A stretch of DNA of 6,518 nt from Acidobacteriaceae bacterium (GCA_003139975.1 PLHN01000107.1:15933-22450); one strand, 5' to 3'. Shown: positions 1 to 6,302, counted from the stretch's first letter. Translations and numbers: made by a program. The notes: generated by a model not told the origin, from the sequence alone.

Positions 1-1013
1 ACGCCGGGACCGCCGGCGTTGGTGACGATAGTGAGGCGCGGTCCGCGGGGACTGGGCTGCTTGGAGAGCACTTCCGCCATGTAGAACAGGTCGGCGATGT
101 TGTTGACGCGCAGCACGCCGCAGCGGCGGAATGCAGCTTCCAGCACCTCATCGCTGCCGGCCAGAGTTCCCGTATGCGAGGCGGCCGCATGCGCGGCGGC
201 CGCAGTCCGTCCGGCTTTGATCACAATAATCGGCTTGCCGAGCGAAACTTCTCGCGCCGCCGAAAGGAACGAACGAGCGTCGCCGACCGATTCCATGTAC
301 AGGATGATCGAGTGCGTGCGCGGATCGTTGCCCAGATAGTCGATCAGATCGCCCCAGCCCACATCCAGCATCGACCCGACGGAAACAAACGCGCTGAAGC
401 CGACGACTTCCTTTTGCGCCCAGTCGAGAATTGCGGTGCACAATGCCCCACTCTGGCTGATGAAGGCAACGGTGCCCGGCCTCGCCATGTTGTTCGCGAA
501 CGTCGCATTCAGGCCTGTGACCGGGTTCATGACGCCCAGGCAGTTCGGGCCAATGATGCGCATTGGGCTGTCGCGGATCTGGTCGAGAATCTGCTGCTCG
601 AGTTCCTGCCCGCGTTCGCCGTGTTCTTTGAACCCGGCAGAAATGACAATGGCGCCTCGCACGCCCGCGGCCACGCACTGGCCGATTATGTTGGGCACGC
701 TCTCGGCAGGCGTGACGATGACCGCTAGATCGACGGTTTCCGGAATGTGCTCCACATCGCGATACGCTTTGATGCCGAGGACGCTGGTGCGCTTGTCGCT
801 GACCGGATACACGGTGCCGCCGAACGGAGAGCTAAGCAGGCTCCAAAGAACAGCTCGCCCAACGCTGCCTGGGCGATCGGTGGCGCCGATGAGCGCAACG
901 CTGTGGGGCGCAAAAATGGCGTCGAGCGGATGCCCTTCCGTGCGCAGCACATCATGCGCCTTATCCGTGGTGGGACGGTGCTTGCCGATTTTTCCCATCT
1001 TTGTCACATTCAT
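1..1013 (-). CDS. NDP-forming acetyl/acyl-CoA synthetase, N-terminal part (cut by the left edge)
   Basis: The minus strand is open from ATG 1013 to the window edge: 337 codons plus two bases, with no stop. The family converts acyl-CoA, ADP and phosphate to acid, CoA and ATP, or the reverse, in the cytosol. Seen: a Rossmann CoA-binding domain begins around residue 30 ([15 protein letters not shown] at 39-53). The ligase-type flavodoxin fold follows, with [11 protein letters not shown] (154-163) and ISQSGAL (185-191). [11 protein letters not shown] (279-289) contains the presumed phospho-acceptor His280. TNAGGPG lies at the cut and normally opens the next CoA-ligase subdomain. The ATP-grasp half, and any GNAT domain as in Pat-type protein acetyltransferases, would lie outside, so enzyme and Pat-like regulator cannot be told apart. 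Met6 (position 998) is an alternative start; neither start has a clear Shine-Dalgarno. Transcribed divergently from purM. Family assignment is firm; substrate is unknown. Confidence 0.93.
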   Translation of the reverse strand, partial: MNVTKMGKIGKHRPTTDKAHDVLRTEGHPLDAIFAPHSVALIGATDRPGSVGRAVLWSLLSSPFGGTVYPVSDKRTSVLGIKAYRDVEHIPETVDLAVIVTPAESVPNIIGQCVAAGVRGAIVISAGFKEHGERGQELEQQILDQIRDSPMRIIGPNCLGVMNPVTGLNATFANNMARPGTVAFISQSGALCTAILDWAQKEVVGFSAFVSVGSMLDVGWGDLIDYLGNDPRTHSIILYMESVGDARSFLSAAREVSLGKPIIVIKAGRTAAAAHAAASHTGTLAGSDEVLEAAFRRCGVLRVNNIADLFYMAEVLSKQPSPRGPRLTIVTNAGGPG

Positions 1014-1080
1014 AAGCCATCTAGTTTAAACCGGAGCATATATCCAGGCTGTGATGGACAACCGCGCGAAAGCGATCAAT

Positions 1081-1098
1081 CCCCTCCCCTCCCTTCCC
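1081..1098 (-). other. Putative G-quadruplex motif in the divergent spacer
   Basis: On the minus strand the bases read GGG-AA-GGG-A-GGGG-A-GGGG: four guanine tracts of at least three with loops of 2, 1 and 1. This meets the usual G3+N1-7 pattern with very short loops, which favour folding. It lies about 68 nt upstream of the CoA-synthetase start on that gene's sense strand, and on the template strand about 120 nt upstream of purM. The pattern is seen directly; folding and any regulatory role are inference. Confidence 0.6.
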
Positions 1099-1137
1099 TT
1101 CCGAGTTCTCGCCAATCGTGGGCGAGCCGCAGAATCA

Positions 1138-1146
1138 TGCTAGAAT
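1138..1146 (+). promoter_or_regulatory. Possible extended -10 promoter for purM
   Basis: TG-C-TAGAAT matches an extended -10 element (TGnTATAAT) with one mismatch in the hexamer. It would give a purM leader of roughly 65-75 nt. There is no convincing -35 hexamer 16-18 nt upstream, which extended -10 promoters can tolerate. It is a single motif match in a 206-nt spacer, so the call is tentative. Confidence 0.3.
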
Positions 1147-1219
1147 TTGGTGCGCTCGAAGTCATTCTTCCGGCTTGTGGCGCGCCAGAACTCTCCACCC
1201 GGTAACGACGGACTGAAAC

Positions 1220-2272
1220 GTGGCTGAAAACCCCAACGCCCCAGGCGGCTCTATCTCCTACGCGGATGCCGGCGTCAACATCGACAAGGCCAACCGCACC
1301 AAGCAGCGCATCAAGTACCTCGCCCATAAGACCTTCACCAAAGGTGTGCTGAGCGAGATCGGGGGCTTCGGCGGTCTGTTCTCGGTTGACAAGAAGTACA
1401 TCGATCCTGTGCTGGTTTCGAGCGTAGATGGCGTCGGAACCAAGCTGAAGGTTGCCTTCGAAATGAACATGCACCACACCGTCGGCGGCGACTTGGTCAA
1501 TCATTGCGTAAACGACATTGCCGTGCAAGGTGCGGCGCCACTATTCTTCATGGATTACCTAGCAGCCGGCGTCCTAGACCCCGAGATCGTAGAAAAGATC
1601 GTCAGCGGCCTGGCGGAGGCCTGCAAACACAACGGGTGCGCTCTCATTGGCGGTGAAACCGCGGAAATGCCGGGGTTCTACCCCAAGGGCGAGTACGACC
1701 TCGCCGGCTTCATTGTCGGCGTGGTTGAGCGCGAAAAGATCATCAATGGTAAGACCGTCGAGGTCGGCGACTGTGTTTTGGGCCTGCCCTCGAATGGCCT
1801 CCACACCAACGGATACTCGCTTGCCCGCAAACTGCTGTTCGAAGTCGCCACGTACTCGCCGGAAACCTTCGTCAGCGAGATGAAAAACAAGGTGGGCAAC
1901 GAACTGATGCGCACGCATCGCAGTTACTGGCCGATCATCCGCAAGCTCATTGCCGGCGAGTGCGTAGGGGCCCTGGCCCATATCACTGGCGGCGGCATCA
2001 CCGAGAATCTGCCTCGCGTGCTGCCCAAAGGAACGGCGGCTGTTATCGAGCTGGGGACCTGGCCGGTGCTGCCGATCTTTGAGCACCTTCAGCATCTCGG
2101 CAATGTTGAGCAGGAAGAAATGCTGCGCACTTTCAACATGGGGCTGGGCATGCTGGTGGTGGTTCCCGCCAAGAAGTTCAAGAAGGCGCAGACGCTCCTG
2201 GAGCGCGCCGGCGAAAAGTTCTACAGCGTCGGGCGCATCGTAAAGGGCGAGCGGAAAGTAATGTACAGCTAA
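1220..2272 (+). CDS. purM: Phosphoribosylformylglycinamidine cyclo-ligase (AIR synthetase)
   Basis: PurM closes the imidazole ring in de novo purine synthesis: FGAM + ATP gives AIR + ADP + Pi, in the cytosol. The 350-residue product has the usual family length (about 345-350). Seen: SYADAGVNI near the N-terminus (13-21), the ATP-site loop VDGVGTK (69-75), DLVNHCVNDI (91-100), GGETAEMPGFY (144-154), GLPSNGLHTNGYS (188-200), HITGGGITENLPR (254-266) and FNMGLGM (305-311). No key motif is missing. The start is GTG 1220, with a weak GGA seven bases upstream; the next residues align with normal PurM N-termini, so a later start is unlikely. It is followed by purN on the same strand, and the pair was probably an operon before the insert at 2279-2785 separated them. 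Confidence 0.97.
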   Translation: MAENPNAPGGSISYADAGVNIDKANRTKQRIKYLAHKTFTKGVLSEIGGFGGLFSVDKKYIDPVLVSSVDGVGTKLKVAFEMNMHHTVGGDLVNHCVNDIAVQGAAPLFFMDYLAAGVLDPEIVEKIVSGLAEACKHNGCALIGGETAEMPGFYPKGEYDLAGFIVGVVEREKIINGKTVEVGDCVLGLPSNGLHTNGYSLARKLLFEVATYSPETFVSEMKNKVGNELMRTHRSYWPIIRKLIAGECVGALAHITGGGITENLPRVLPKGTAAVIELGTWPVLPIFEHLQHLGNVEQEEMLRTFNMGLGMLVVVPAKKFKKAQTLLERAGEKFYSVGRIVKGERKVMYS

Positions 2273-2278
2273 ACCGGG

Positions 2279-2310
2279 ATTGCAGAGGTCAGAGGTTAGA
2301 TTGCAGAAGT
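2279..2310 (+). repeat. Left inverted end of the purM-purN insert
   Basis: This 32-bp sequence is complementary at 31 positions to 2754-2785. It is built from smaller units: ATTGCAG occurs at 2279 and 2300, and CAGAGGT is repeated head-to-tail in between. The stop codon and last four codons of the antisense four-helix-bundle gene (2296-2310) lie inside it, so the gene and the end repeat are physically merged. Confidence 0.9.
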
Positions 2311-2637
2311 GAACCCTTTAGCTGTTCGAAGGGAACTCACAAAAATAGATACGAGTTCATTGGCTTCTTTGCAAATGCTGTGTAACTTCGTTTCTGGGAA
2401 AATAGCTGCTTCCTGAAGCAACTCTAGCCAAAATACTGTTTCATCGGCTTCCTCCAAGACAATCCCGAGTTTAGCGACAAATTCTGCACGCGACCTTCCC
2501 CCGCATGCTGCCCGATAATTTGCGCCAATCGAAGTACCGGATCGTACAAGTTGCGCTCCCACAATATGTGCCTCTTGTCTCCGAGGAAGAGCGCGGCAGA
2601 GTCTGAGAATCCGTATGGCGAAACTCTTAGTTCGCAA
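2296..2637 (-). CDS. Four-helix bundle protein, 23S rRNA intervening-sequence (S23/IVP) family
   Basis: The product has 113 residues from TTG 2637; the family is usually about 115-130. Seen: RTKSFAIRILRLCRALP (2-18), the hallmark QLVRSGTSIGANYRAA (29-44), the basic stretch GGRSRAEFVAKL (46-57) and EEADETVFWLELL (62-74), then a C-terminal helix. These residues define the family of small helical proteins first found in intervening sequences of 23S rRNA genes; their biochemical role is not established, though nucleic-acid binding is suspected. GAGAGG lies six bases upstream of the TTG. However, family conservation seems to begin before this start (LKLRTK), and an ATG at 2665 would read into this frame if the A5 run at 2658-2662 were one base shorter. 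The gene is antisense to purM-purN and lies wholly inside the inverted-repeat insert. Family call is firm; start and functionality are uncertain. Confidence 0.87.
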   Translation of the reverse strand: MRTKSFAIRILRLCRALPRRQEAHIVGAQLVRSGTSIGANYRAACGGRSRAEFVAKLGIVLEEADETVFWLELLQEAAIFPETKLHSICKEANELVSIFVSSLRTAKGFTSAI

Positions 2638-2753
2638 CTTTAGCCTCTCGGAGTCTCTTTTTCATAGAAGGTTTCTTCGCCCGCTTTCCAAGTATGACTT
2701 GTGCGCGGCGCAAACGGCGGTGATCAGGCTCGCGGGGTAATTGGTCGGTTTTT

Positions 2754-2785
2754 ACTTCCGCAATCTAACCTCTGACCTCTGCAAT
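2754..2785 (-). repeat. Right inverted end of the purM-purN insert
   Basis: This is the partner of 2279-2310, matching it as reverse complement in 31 of 32 positions. It ends 31 bases before the purN ATG. In a purM-purN transcript the two copies could pair into a 32-bp helix closing a loop of 443 nt. The sequence 2638-2753 between the gene start and this repeat holds no second gene or clear promoter that I can see. Confidence 0.9.
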
Positions 2786-2816
2786 TTCGTGCTCCGTGGT
2801 GAATAATGTTCATGGA

Positions 2817-3428
2817 ATGAAAAACCTCGGCATTCTTCTCTCCGGACGCGGCTCCAACTTCGTCGCCCTTGCCGATAGCATTGCCGCTGGGCGCATTCCC
2901 GGCGCGCGCATAGCGATAGTGATTTCAAATCGGGCCGACGCTCCCGGCATCGAAACCGCACGCCAACGCGGGCTCGAAGCGCTCGTGATTCCTTCCAAAG
3001 GCAAAGAGCGCGAAGTTCATGACCGCGAAGTTGTGGCCGCTCTGAATCACCGCCATGTCGATCTCGTCTGCCTCGCCGGCTACATGCGCCTGCTTTCACC
3101 GTGGTTCGTCCGCCAGTTCCCGCAGCGCATCCTGAACATCCACCCCTCGCTGCTTCCAGCGTTTCCGGGTCTCGAAGCACAGCAGCAGGCCTTCGCCTAC
3201 GGAGTGAAGGTAAGCGGCTGCACAGTGCATTTCGTCGACGAAGAACTCGACCATGGCGCAATCATCGTGCAGAAGACGGTCCCCGTGCTCGATTCCGACG
3301 ACGAGCACACATTGGCGGATCGCATTCTGGAGCAGGAACACATCGCCTATTCGGAGGCGATCAACATGGTTCTGGAGGGGACATTTGAAATCGCCGGTCG
3401 AAGGCTCAGGCGGACTCGGCGACTTTAG
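2817..3428 (+). CDS. purN: Phosphoribosylglycinamide formyltransferase, folate-dependent (GAR transformylase)
   Basis: PurN transfers the formyl group of 10-formyltetrahydrofolate to GAR, giving FGAR, the third step of IMP synthesis, in the cytosol. From ATG 2817 the product has 203 residues, a normal length. Seen: LLSGRGSNF (7-15) for phosphate binding, VCLAGYMRLLS (84-94), the catalytic NIHPSLLP (107-114) with Asn107 and His109, and VDEELDHGAII (140-150) with catalytic Asp145. All catalytic residues are present. GTG codons at 2796 and 2799 are in frame upstream, but family N-termini begin near MKNLGILLSG, so ATG 2817 is preferred; its Shine-Dalgarno is poor. A weak ribosome site suggests it once relied on coupling to purM, a link the insert now breaks. 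The C-terminus is unusually arginine-rich (RRLRRTRRL). Confidence 0.96.
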   Translation: MKNLGILLSGRGSNFVALADSIAAGRIPGARIAIVISNRADAPGIETARQRGLEALVIPSKGKEREVHDREVVAALNHRHVDLVCLAGYMRLLSPWFVRQFPQRILNIHPSLLPAFPGLEAQQQAFAYGVKVSGCTVHFVDEELDHGAIIVQKTVPVLDSDDEHTLADRILEQEHIAYSEAINMVLEGTFEIAGRRLRRTRRL

Positions 3429-3494
3429 GTCGCGTCCTTGCGGGGAATGGACGCATGCCTGCCCTGCCGATATACCTGTAACGAAGGCATAGGT

Positions 3495-4904
3495 ATGGCC
3501 GCACCACATCCAATGTTGGAACCGGCAGCGAATCGCGAATTTGCTGCGCACTTGCAGGATCGAGTCGAAGCGCTAAGTCTCGAAGTCGCCGAGATCGCCG
3601 GCACTGTTCAGGACATGGCGGCCTTCGTCGGGCACCAGGAAAAACTGTTCGAACATCTGCGTGACTTGACTCACGGCCTGCGAGAGGACATCGGCCGAAT
3701 CGACGTAGCGGGTCGCGAAACCACCGCCATCGCGGGCGGCGGGGCCAGCGAATCCATGGACTCCTTGAAAGCCGGCGTTTCGGCGTTGACAGAAATTCGG
3801 CGTCTGGTTGATTCGGTGCGGGAAATCGAGGAACGGCTGGGTTCACTGAAATCCTCGCTCACTGGCGTGCGCGGCATGTCCTCGAACATCCAAACCATTG
3901 CCCGCCAGACCAATCTCCTGGCGCTCAACGCCACTATTGAGGCCGCTCGCGCCGGCGAAGCGGGCAAGGGCTTTGCCGTAGTCGCAACCGAAGTCAAGAC
4001 TTTGGCAGGCCAGACCGATGCGGCCACCTCCGGCATCAACGAGACGGTAGGCGTCTTGTCCAACAATATCGGCCAGTTGATCGCCACCAGCAGCGCTACC
4101 CGCGCGGTTGCCGACACGGTCAACCAGGGCGTGGGAGTGATCAATGAAGTTATGGAACGCTTTCACGCCTCAATGAACACAGTTGAATTTAAGGTGAAAG
4201 AAATCGCTTGCTCCGTCACCGGCAGCCTGACTCTCTGTCAGGAAGTGCTCGGCCAGATCGACCAGTTCTTCGAGGGGGTCAAGAAGACGGCTCAGAGCCT
4301 GCGTGGGGCCGACGAGCGGGTCACCCAGGCTCTTGAACAAGGCGAAGAAATCATGAACCTGATTGCCAATGCTGGCCTCAAGACCAAAGACTCGCACTTT
4401 GTCAACGCCTTGAATGTCGCCGCCAAAGCGATTTCGGAGGCCTTGGAGCGGGCGGTGGAACGCGGCCGGGCAAGCTTGGAAGACTTGTTCGACGAAAGAT
4501 ATCAGCCGGTTCCGGGCACCAATCCGCAGCAGTTTACAACCCGTTTCGTGGAGCTAACCGACAGTCTGCTTCCATCGATTCAGGAGCCCATGTTGAACCT
4601 CGACCCGCGCGTGGTGTTCTGCGTTGCAGTTGACCGCAACGGCTATCTGCCCACGCACAACAACATCTTCTCCAAACCGCAGGGCAAGGATTTTGTGTGG
4701 AACAACGCCAACTGCCGCAACCGGCGCATGTTCAAGGACCGCACGGGCCTGGGCGCCGGCCGGAATACCAAGCCGTTTCTGCTGCAGACCTATCGCCGCG
4801 ACATGGGCGGCGGCAGATTCGTCCTCATGAAGGATCTGTCCGTCCCCATCGTGGTCAAAGGACGACACTGGGGCGGACTGCGTTTGGGTTACCGCGTGGA
4901 ATAG
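3495..4904 (+). CDS. Soluble methyl-accepting chemotaxis protein with C-terminal sensor-like domain
   Basis: Chemoreceptors control the kinase CheA through CheW at the tip of a long coiled-coil hairpin. From ATG 3495 the product has 469 residues. It contains no hydrophobic membrane segment, signal peptide or HAMP domain, so it should be cytoplasmic. Seen: an N-terminal helical region (about 15-120), then the conserved signalling tip IARQTNLLALNATIEAARAG (135-154) with GKGFAVVATEVKTLA (157-171), a further coiled-coil region to about 330, and a compact C-terminal domain (about 345-469). That domain has VAVDRNGYLPTHN (377-389), CRNRRMFKDRTG (407-418), FLLQTYRRDMGGG (428-440) and GRHWGGLRLGY (456-466), a pattern I recognise from receptors with a C-terminal, Cache-like ligand domain. 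GAAGG seven bases upstream supports ATG 3495; ATG 3447 and TTG 3438 are alternatives. There is no C-terminal CheR/CheB-docking pentapeptide. It follows purN by 66 nt on the same strand, with no terminator seen. Confidence 0.93.
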   Translation: MAAPHPMLEPAANREFAAHLQDRVEALSLEVAEIAGTVQDMAAFVGHQEKLFEHLRDLTHGLREDIGRIDVAGRETTAIAGGGASESMDSLKAGVSALTEIRRLVDSVREIEERLGSLKSSLTGVRGMSSNIQTIARQTNLLALNATIEAARAGEAGKGFAVVATEVKTLAGQTDAATSGINETVGVLSNNIGQLIATSSATRAVADTVNQGVGVINEVMERFHASMNTVEFKVKEIACSVTGSLTLCQEVLGQIDQFFEGVKKTAQSLRGADERVTQALEQGEEIMNLIANAGLKTKDSHFVNALNVAAKAISEALERAVERGRASLEDLFDERYQPVPGTNPQQFTTRFVELTDSLLPSIQEPMLNLDPRVVFCVAVDRNGYLPTHNNIFSKPQGKDFVWNNANCRNRRMFKDRTGLGAGRNTKPFLLQTYRRDMGGGRFVLMKDLSVPIVVKGRHWGGLRLGYRVE

Positions 4905-4919
4905 AATTCGGCGAAACCT

Positions 4920-4947
4920 GCTTTTGCAATCTTCTGACTTCTGCAAT
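4920..4947 (-). repeat. Solo, diverged copy of the insert-end repeat
   Basis: Read on the minus strand, this 28-nt segment aligns to the left end at 2279-2310 with 24 of 28 identities and one 4-nt gap. All four differences are transitions. It lies in the 56-nt spacer between the convergent chemoreceptor and the hypothetical gene at 4961-5512. It is not paired with another copy nearby. This shows that the end sequence occurs apart from the four-helix-bundle gene. No hairpin-plus-U-run terminator is visible in this spacer. Confidence 0.65.
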
Positions 4948-4960
4948 CTACAATCTGCGA

Positions 4961-5512
4961 TCACATGATCAGCTCGTTGCTTCTCCGCGCAATCGGATGC
5001 TGCATCACTTCAAGTTCATTCTTCACCAGGTTCAATCCATAAACGCAATCTTCGAACTTCTGCGAGAGCTGGGCAAATAGCGGCGCGACTCTCGCATACT
5101 CGAAATGCTCGAACTTCGAAACAATGTAGTAACTCTCCTTACCAGCCTGAACCCAATCGACAACGTTCTCAAGCCGCTGACGGCGCAGCCGGCGATGATT
5201 GATGCTTTCCGGGAACATCCCTGCAAAGAATAACGTGTAATCGCCGATGTGCTTCCGTACCTGCCGTTCGCGGTCGAACGACGGCGCGGGTCCGTATATC
5301 GGATCAGATTCGAGCAGCATCTCGCCCACGTCACTCAGCGGACGGCCGTTGGCGTTGTGGATCTTCATCATCTGCTCCGCGTCGCAGAATTCTGTCAGCA
5401 GGTGCGCGACGTATCCCACGACCTCCGGATCGCGGATGCCAATCTCCTGCGCGTAATGCCGGCCCACGAGTTCAACAAATAGCTTCTCCAGCGGATGCGT
5501 TTCCGGAATCAT
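4961..5512 (-). CDS. Conserved-looking hypothetical protein, soluble and mostly helical
   Basis: I do not recognise a named family. The 183-residue product (from ATG 5512) has no signal peptide or membrane segment and is rich in charged, helix-forming residues. Notable segments: HPLEKLFVELVGRHY (6-20), TEFCDAEQMMKIHNANGRPLS (40-60), then GDYTLFFAGMFPE (90-102), RRLRRQRLENVVDWVQAGKESYY (107-129) and a helical C-terminus with QLSQKFEDCVYGLNLVKNELEVM (148-170). Codon pattern and GC-rich third positions match neighbouring genes, supporting a real gene. ATG 5512 has GGGGA six bases upstream; GTG 5533, with AGAGGA only three bases upstream, would add seven residues. It converges on the chemoreceptor gene and diverges from the RidA-family gene. 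No function is proposed. Confidence 0.8.
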   Translation of the reverse strand: MIPETHPLEKLFVELVGRHYAQEIGIRDPEVVGYVAHLLTEFCDAEQMMKIHNANGRPLSDVGEMLLESDPIYGPAPSFDRERQVRKHIGDYTLFFAGMFPESINHRRLRRQRLENVVDWVQAGKESYYIVSKFEHFEYARVAPLFAQLSQKFEDCVYGLNLVKNELEVMQHPIARRSNELIM

Positions 5513-5634
5513 GTTCGGTCCCCACTTTTCCACGTGTCCTCTTGTTTCATCGGAACACGCCCTTTGTCAGATTAGATACCGTACTTCCAGACCTCAAACA
5601 AGTGCACAATCGTGCCCCTGCACTCTTTAGAACA

Positions 5635-5709
5635 CCGCGCAGGGCGCGGCGTTTCGAGTGGTTTGCTGGCAGTCAAAGCTATTGGCTGCCAAACTTACAG
5701 GCAGGTTTG
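5635..5709 (+). promoter_or_regulatory. Cluster of short hairpins and palindromes upstream of the RidA-family gene
   Basis: The spacer 5513-5793 has no gene that I can support. It contains a GC hairpin CCGCGC-AGG-GCGCGG at 5635-5649 and an 11-bp palindrome TTGGC-T-GCCAA at 5682-5692. Three related arms follow one another: TGGCAG at 5667, CTGCCA at 5686 and GGCAG at 5700. The middle arm can pair with either neighbour, and CAAAC (5690-5694) can also pair with GTTTG (5705-5709). These could be operators or mutually exclusive leader structures. No clear promoter fixes where transcription starts, so the role is undecided. Confidence 0.3.
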
Positions 5710-5793
5710 TATGGTTAAGAGTCGGGATGTGCAATTCCTTCATCTATTTCCGGTAGAACATAGGTGGCAATCACTGCAGAGAGGTGGAGACAA

Positions 5794-6180
5794 GTGGGAA
5801 GAAGGAATTTTGCAAGCGGGACACCGTGGGAACCGGTCGTCGGTTACTCCCGCGTGGTACAGGTCGGTCCGCATATTTACGTTTCGGGCACAACTGCCAC
5901 CGGTCCCGACGGCAAAATCATCGCGGGCGATGCCTATGCGCAGGCGGTGCAGGCGCTCAAGAATATCGAGAGCGCGCTCACTCGCGCTGGCGCGTCAATC
6001 AAAGACGTCGTGCGCACGCGAATGTTCGTGACCAACATCGCCGACTGGGAAGAGGTCGGCAAAGCCCACGGCGAGTTCTTCGGAGAGATTCGGCCGGCGA
6101 CGAGCATGCTCGGCATCAGCGCCTTAGTTTCGCCCGAAATGCTGGTTGAGATCGAGGCGGAAGCGATCAAGGAGGACTAG
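5794..6180 (+). CDS. RidA/YjgF-family protein lacking the catalytic arginine
   Basis: RidA proteins are small trimeric enzymes that hydrolyse reactive enamines and imines made by PLP enzymes; several subfamilies lack this activity. From GTG 5794 the product has 128 residues, the normal length. Seen: [20 protein letters not shown] (3-22), [11 protein letters not shown] (30-40), the central helix [19 protein letters not shown] (50-68), [10 protein letters not shown] (72-81), [13 protein letters not shown] (99-111) and VEIEAEAI (118-125). The position equal to Arg105 of E. coli RidA, inside PARS, is Thr103 here, while the following VEIEA glutamate is kept. This places it with the Arg-less Rid groups and argues against deaminase activity. 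GAGAGG nine bases upstream supports GTG 5794; GTG 5764 would add ten residues that do not look like the family. It stands alone, convergent with the Lys-rich gene. Confidence 0.9.
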   Translation: MGRRNFASGTPWEPVVGYSRVVQVGPHIYVSGTTATGPDGKIIAGDAYAQAVQALKNIESALTRAGASIKDVVRTRMFVTNIADWEEVGKAHGEFFGEIRPATSMLGISALVSPEMLVEIEAEAIKED

Positions 6181-6302
6181 AACTGGTCTCACAAACGCTT
6201 CGTGGAAGGGTACGGCTTCACAGGCGGGGGAAAGCTCGTTTGTTGCTCTTGGGCGGCGCGGCGCAGCGCTGAGGGCAAGCAACTTGGCCTAAAGCGGCTT
6301 CG

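Larger units (their letters stand above)
2279..2785. mobile_element. 507-bp insert with 32-bp inverted ends carrying a four-helix-bundle (S23-like) gene
   Basis: Bases 2279-2310 and 2754-2785 are reverse complements at 31 of 32 positions; the only mismatch pairs 2305 with 2759. Between them lies one antisense gene for a four-helix-bundle protein. The left end starts 6 bases after the purM stop and the right end finishes 31 bases before the purN ATG, so the segment exactly fills the spacer of an otherwise compact operon. Base composition differs from the neighbours: a hand count gives 22 G/C of 60 in 2341-2400 against 39 of 60 in 1921-1980 within purM. No target-site duplication is visible at the joints and no transposase is encoded, so movement in trans or by an RNA-linked route would be needed. 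That it is mobile is inference; the inverted ends and gene are seen directly. Confidence 0.55.

Noticed and set aside
148..678. Long minus-strand open frame of 176 codons, and plus-strand frames at 174-728 and 436-1029
   Set aside because: They overlap the acyl-CoA synthetase in other frames, have Arg/Ala/Pro-biased composition and no family motifs. They are shadows of a GC-rich gene.
1040..1061. Possible promoter on the minus strand for the CoA-synthetase gene (TTGTCC with TATGCT)
   Set aside because: The hexamers each match at four of six positions and the spacing is only 15 nt. This is too weak to annotate.
1574..2095. Antisense open frame of 173 codons inside purM
   Set aside because: It is a mirror of purM codon bias with no recognisable domain.
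5571..5597. Possible minus-strand promoter for the hypothetical gene (TTGAGG, 15 nt, TCTAAT)
   Set aside because: The -10 is good at 5/6, but the -35 is weak and the spacing short, so chance is a fair explanation.
5612..6031. Plus-strand open frame of 139 codons across the spacer and the RidA-family gene
   Set aside because: Its second half is a shifted reading of the RidA-family gene and turns into Ser/Arg-rich sequence. The first half shows no motif or ribosome site.
6240..6290. GC-rich structured stretch after the RidA-family gene (GTTGC...GCAAC arms)
   Set aside because: The stem needs bulges and no U-run follows, so I do not call it a terminator for that gene.
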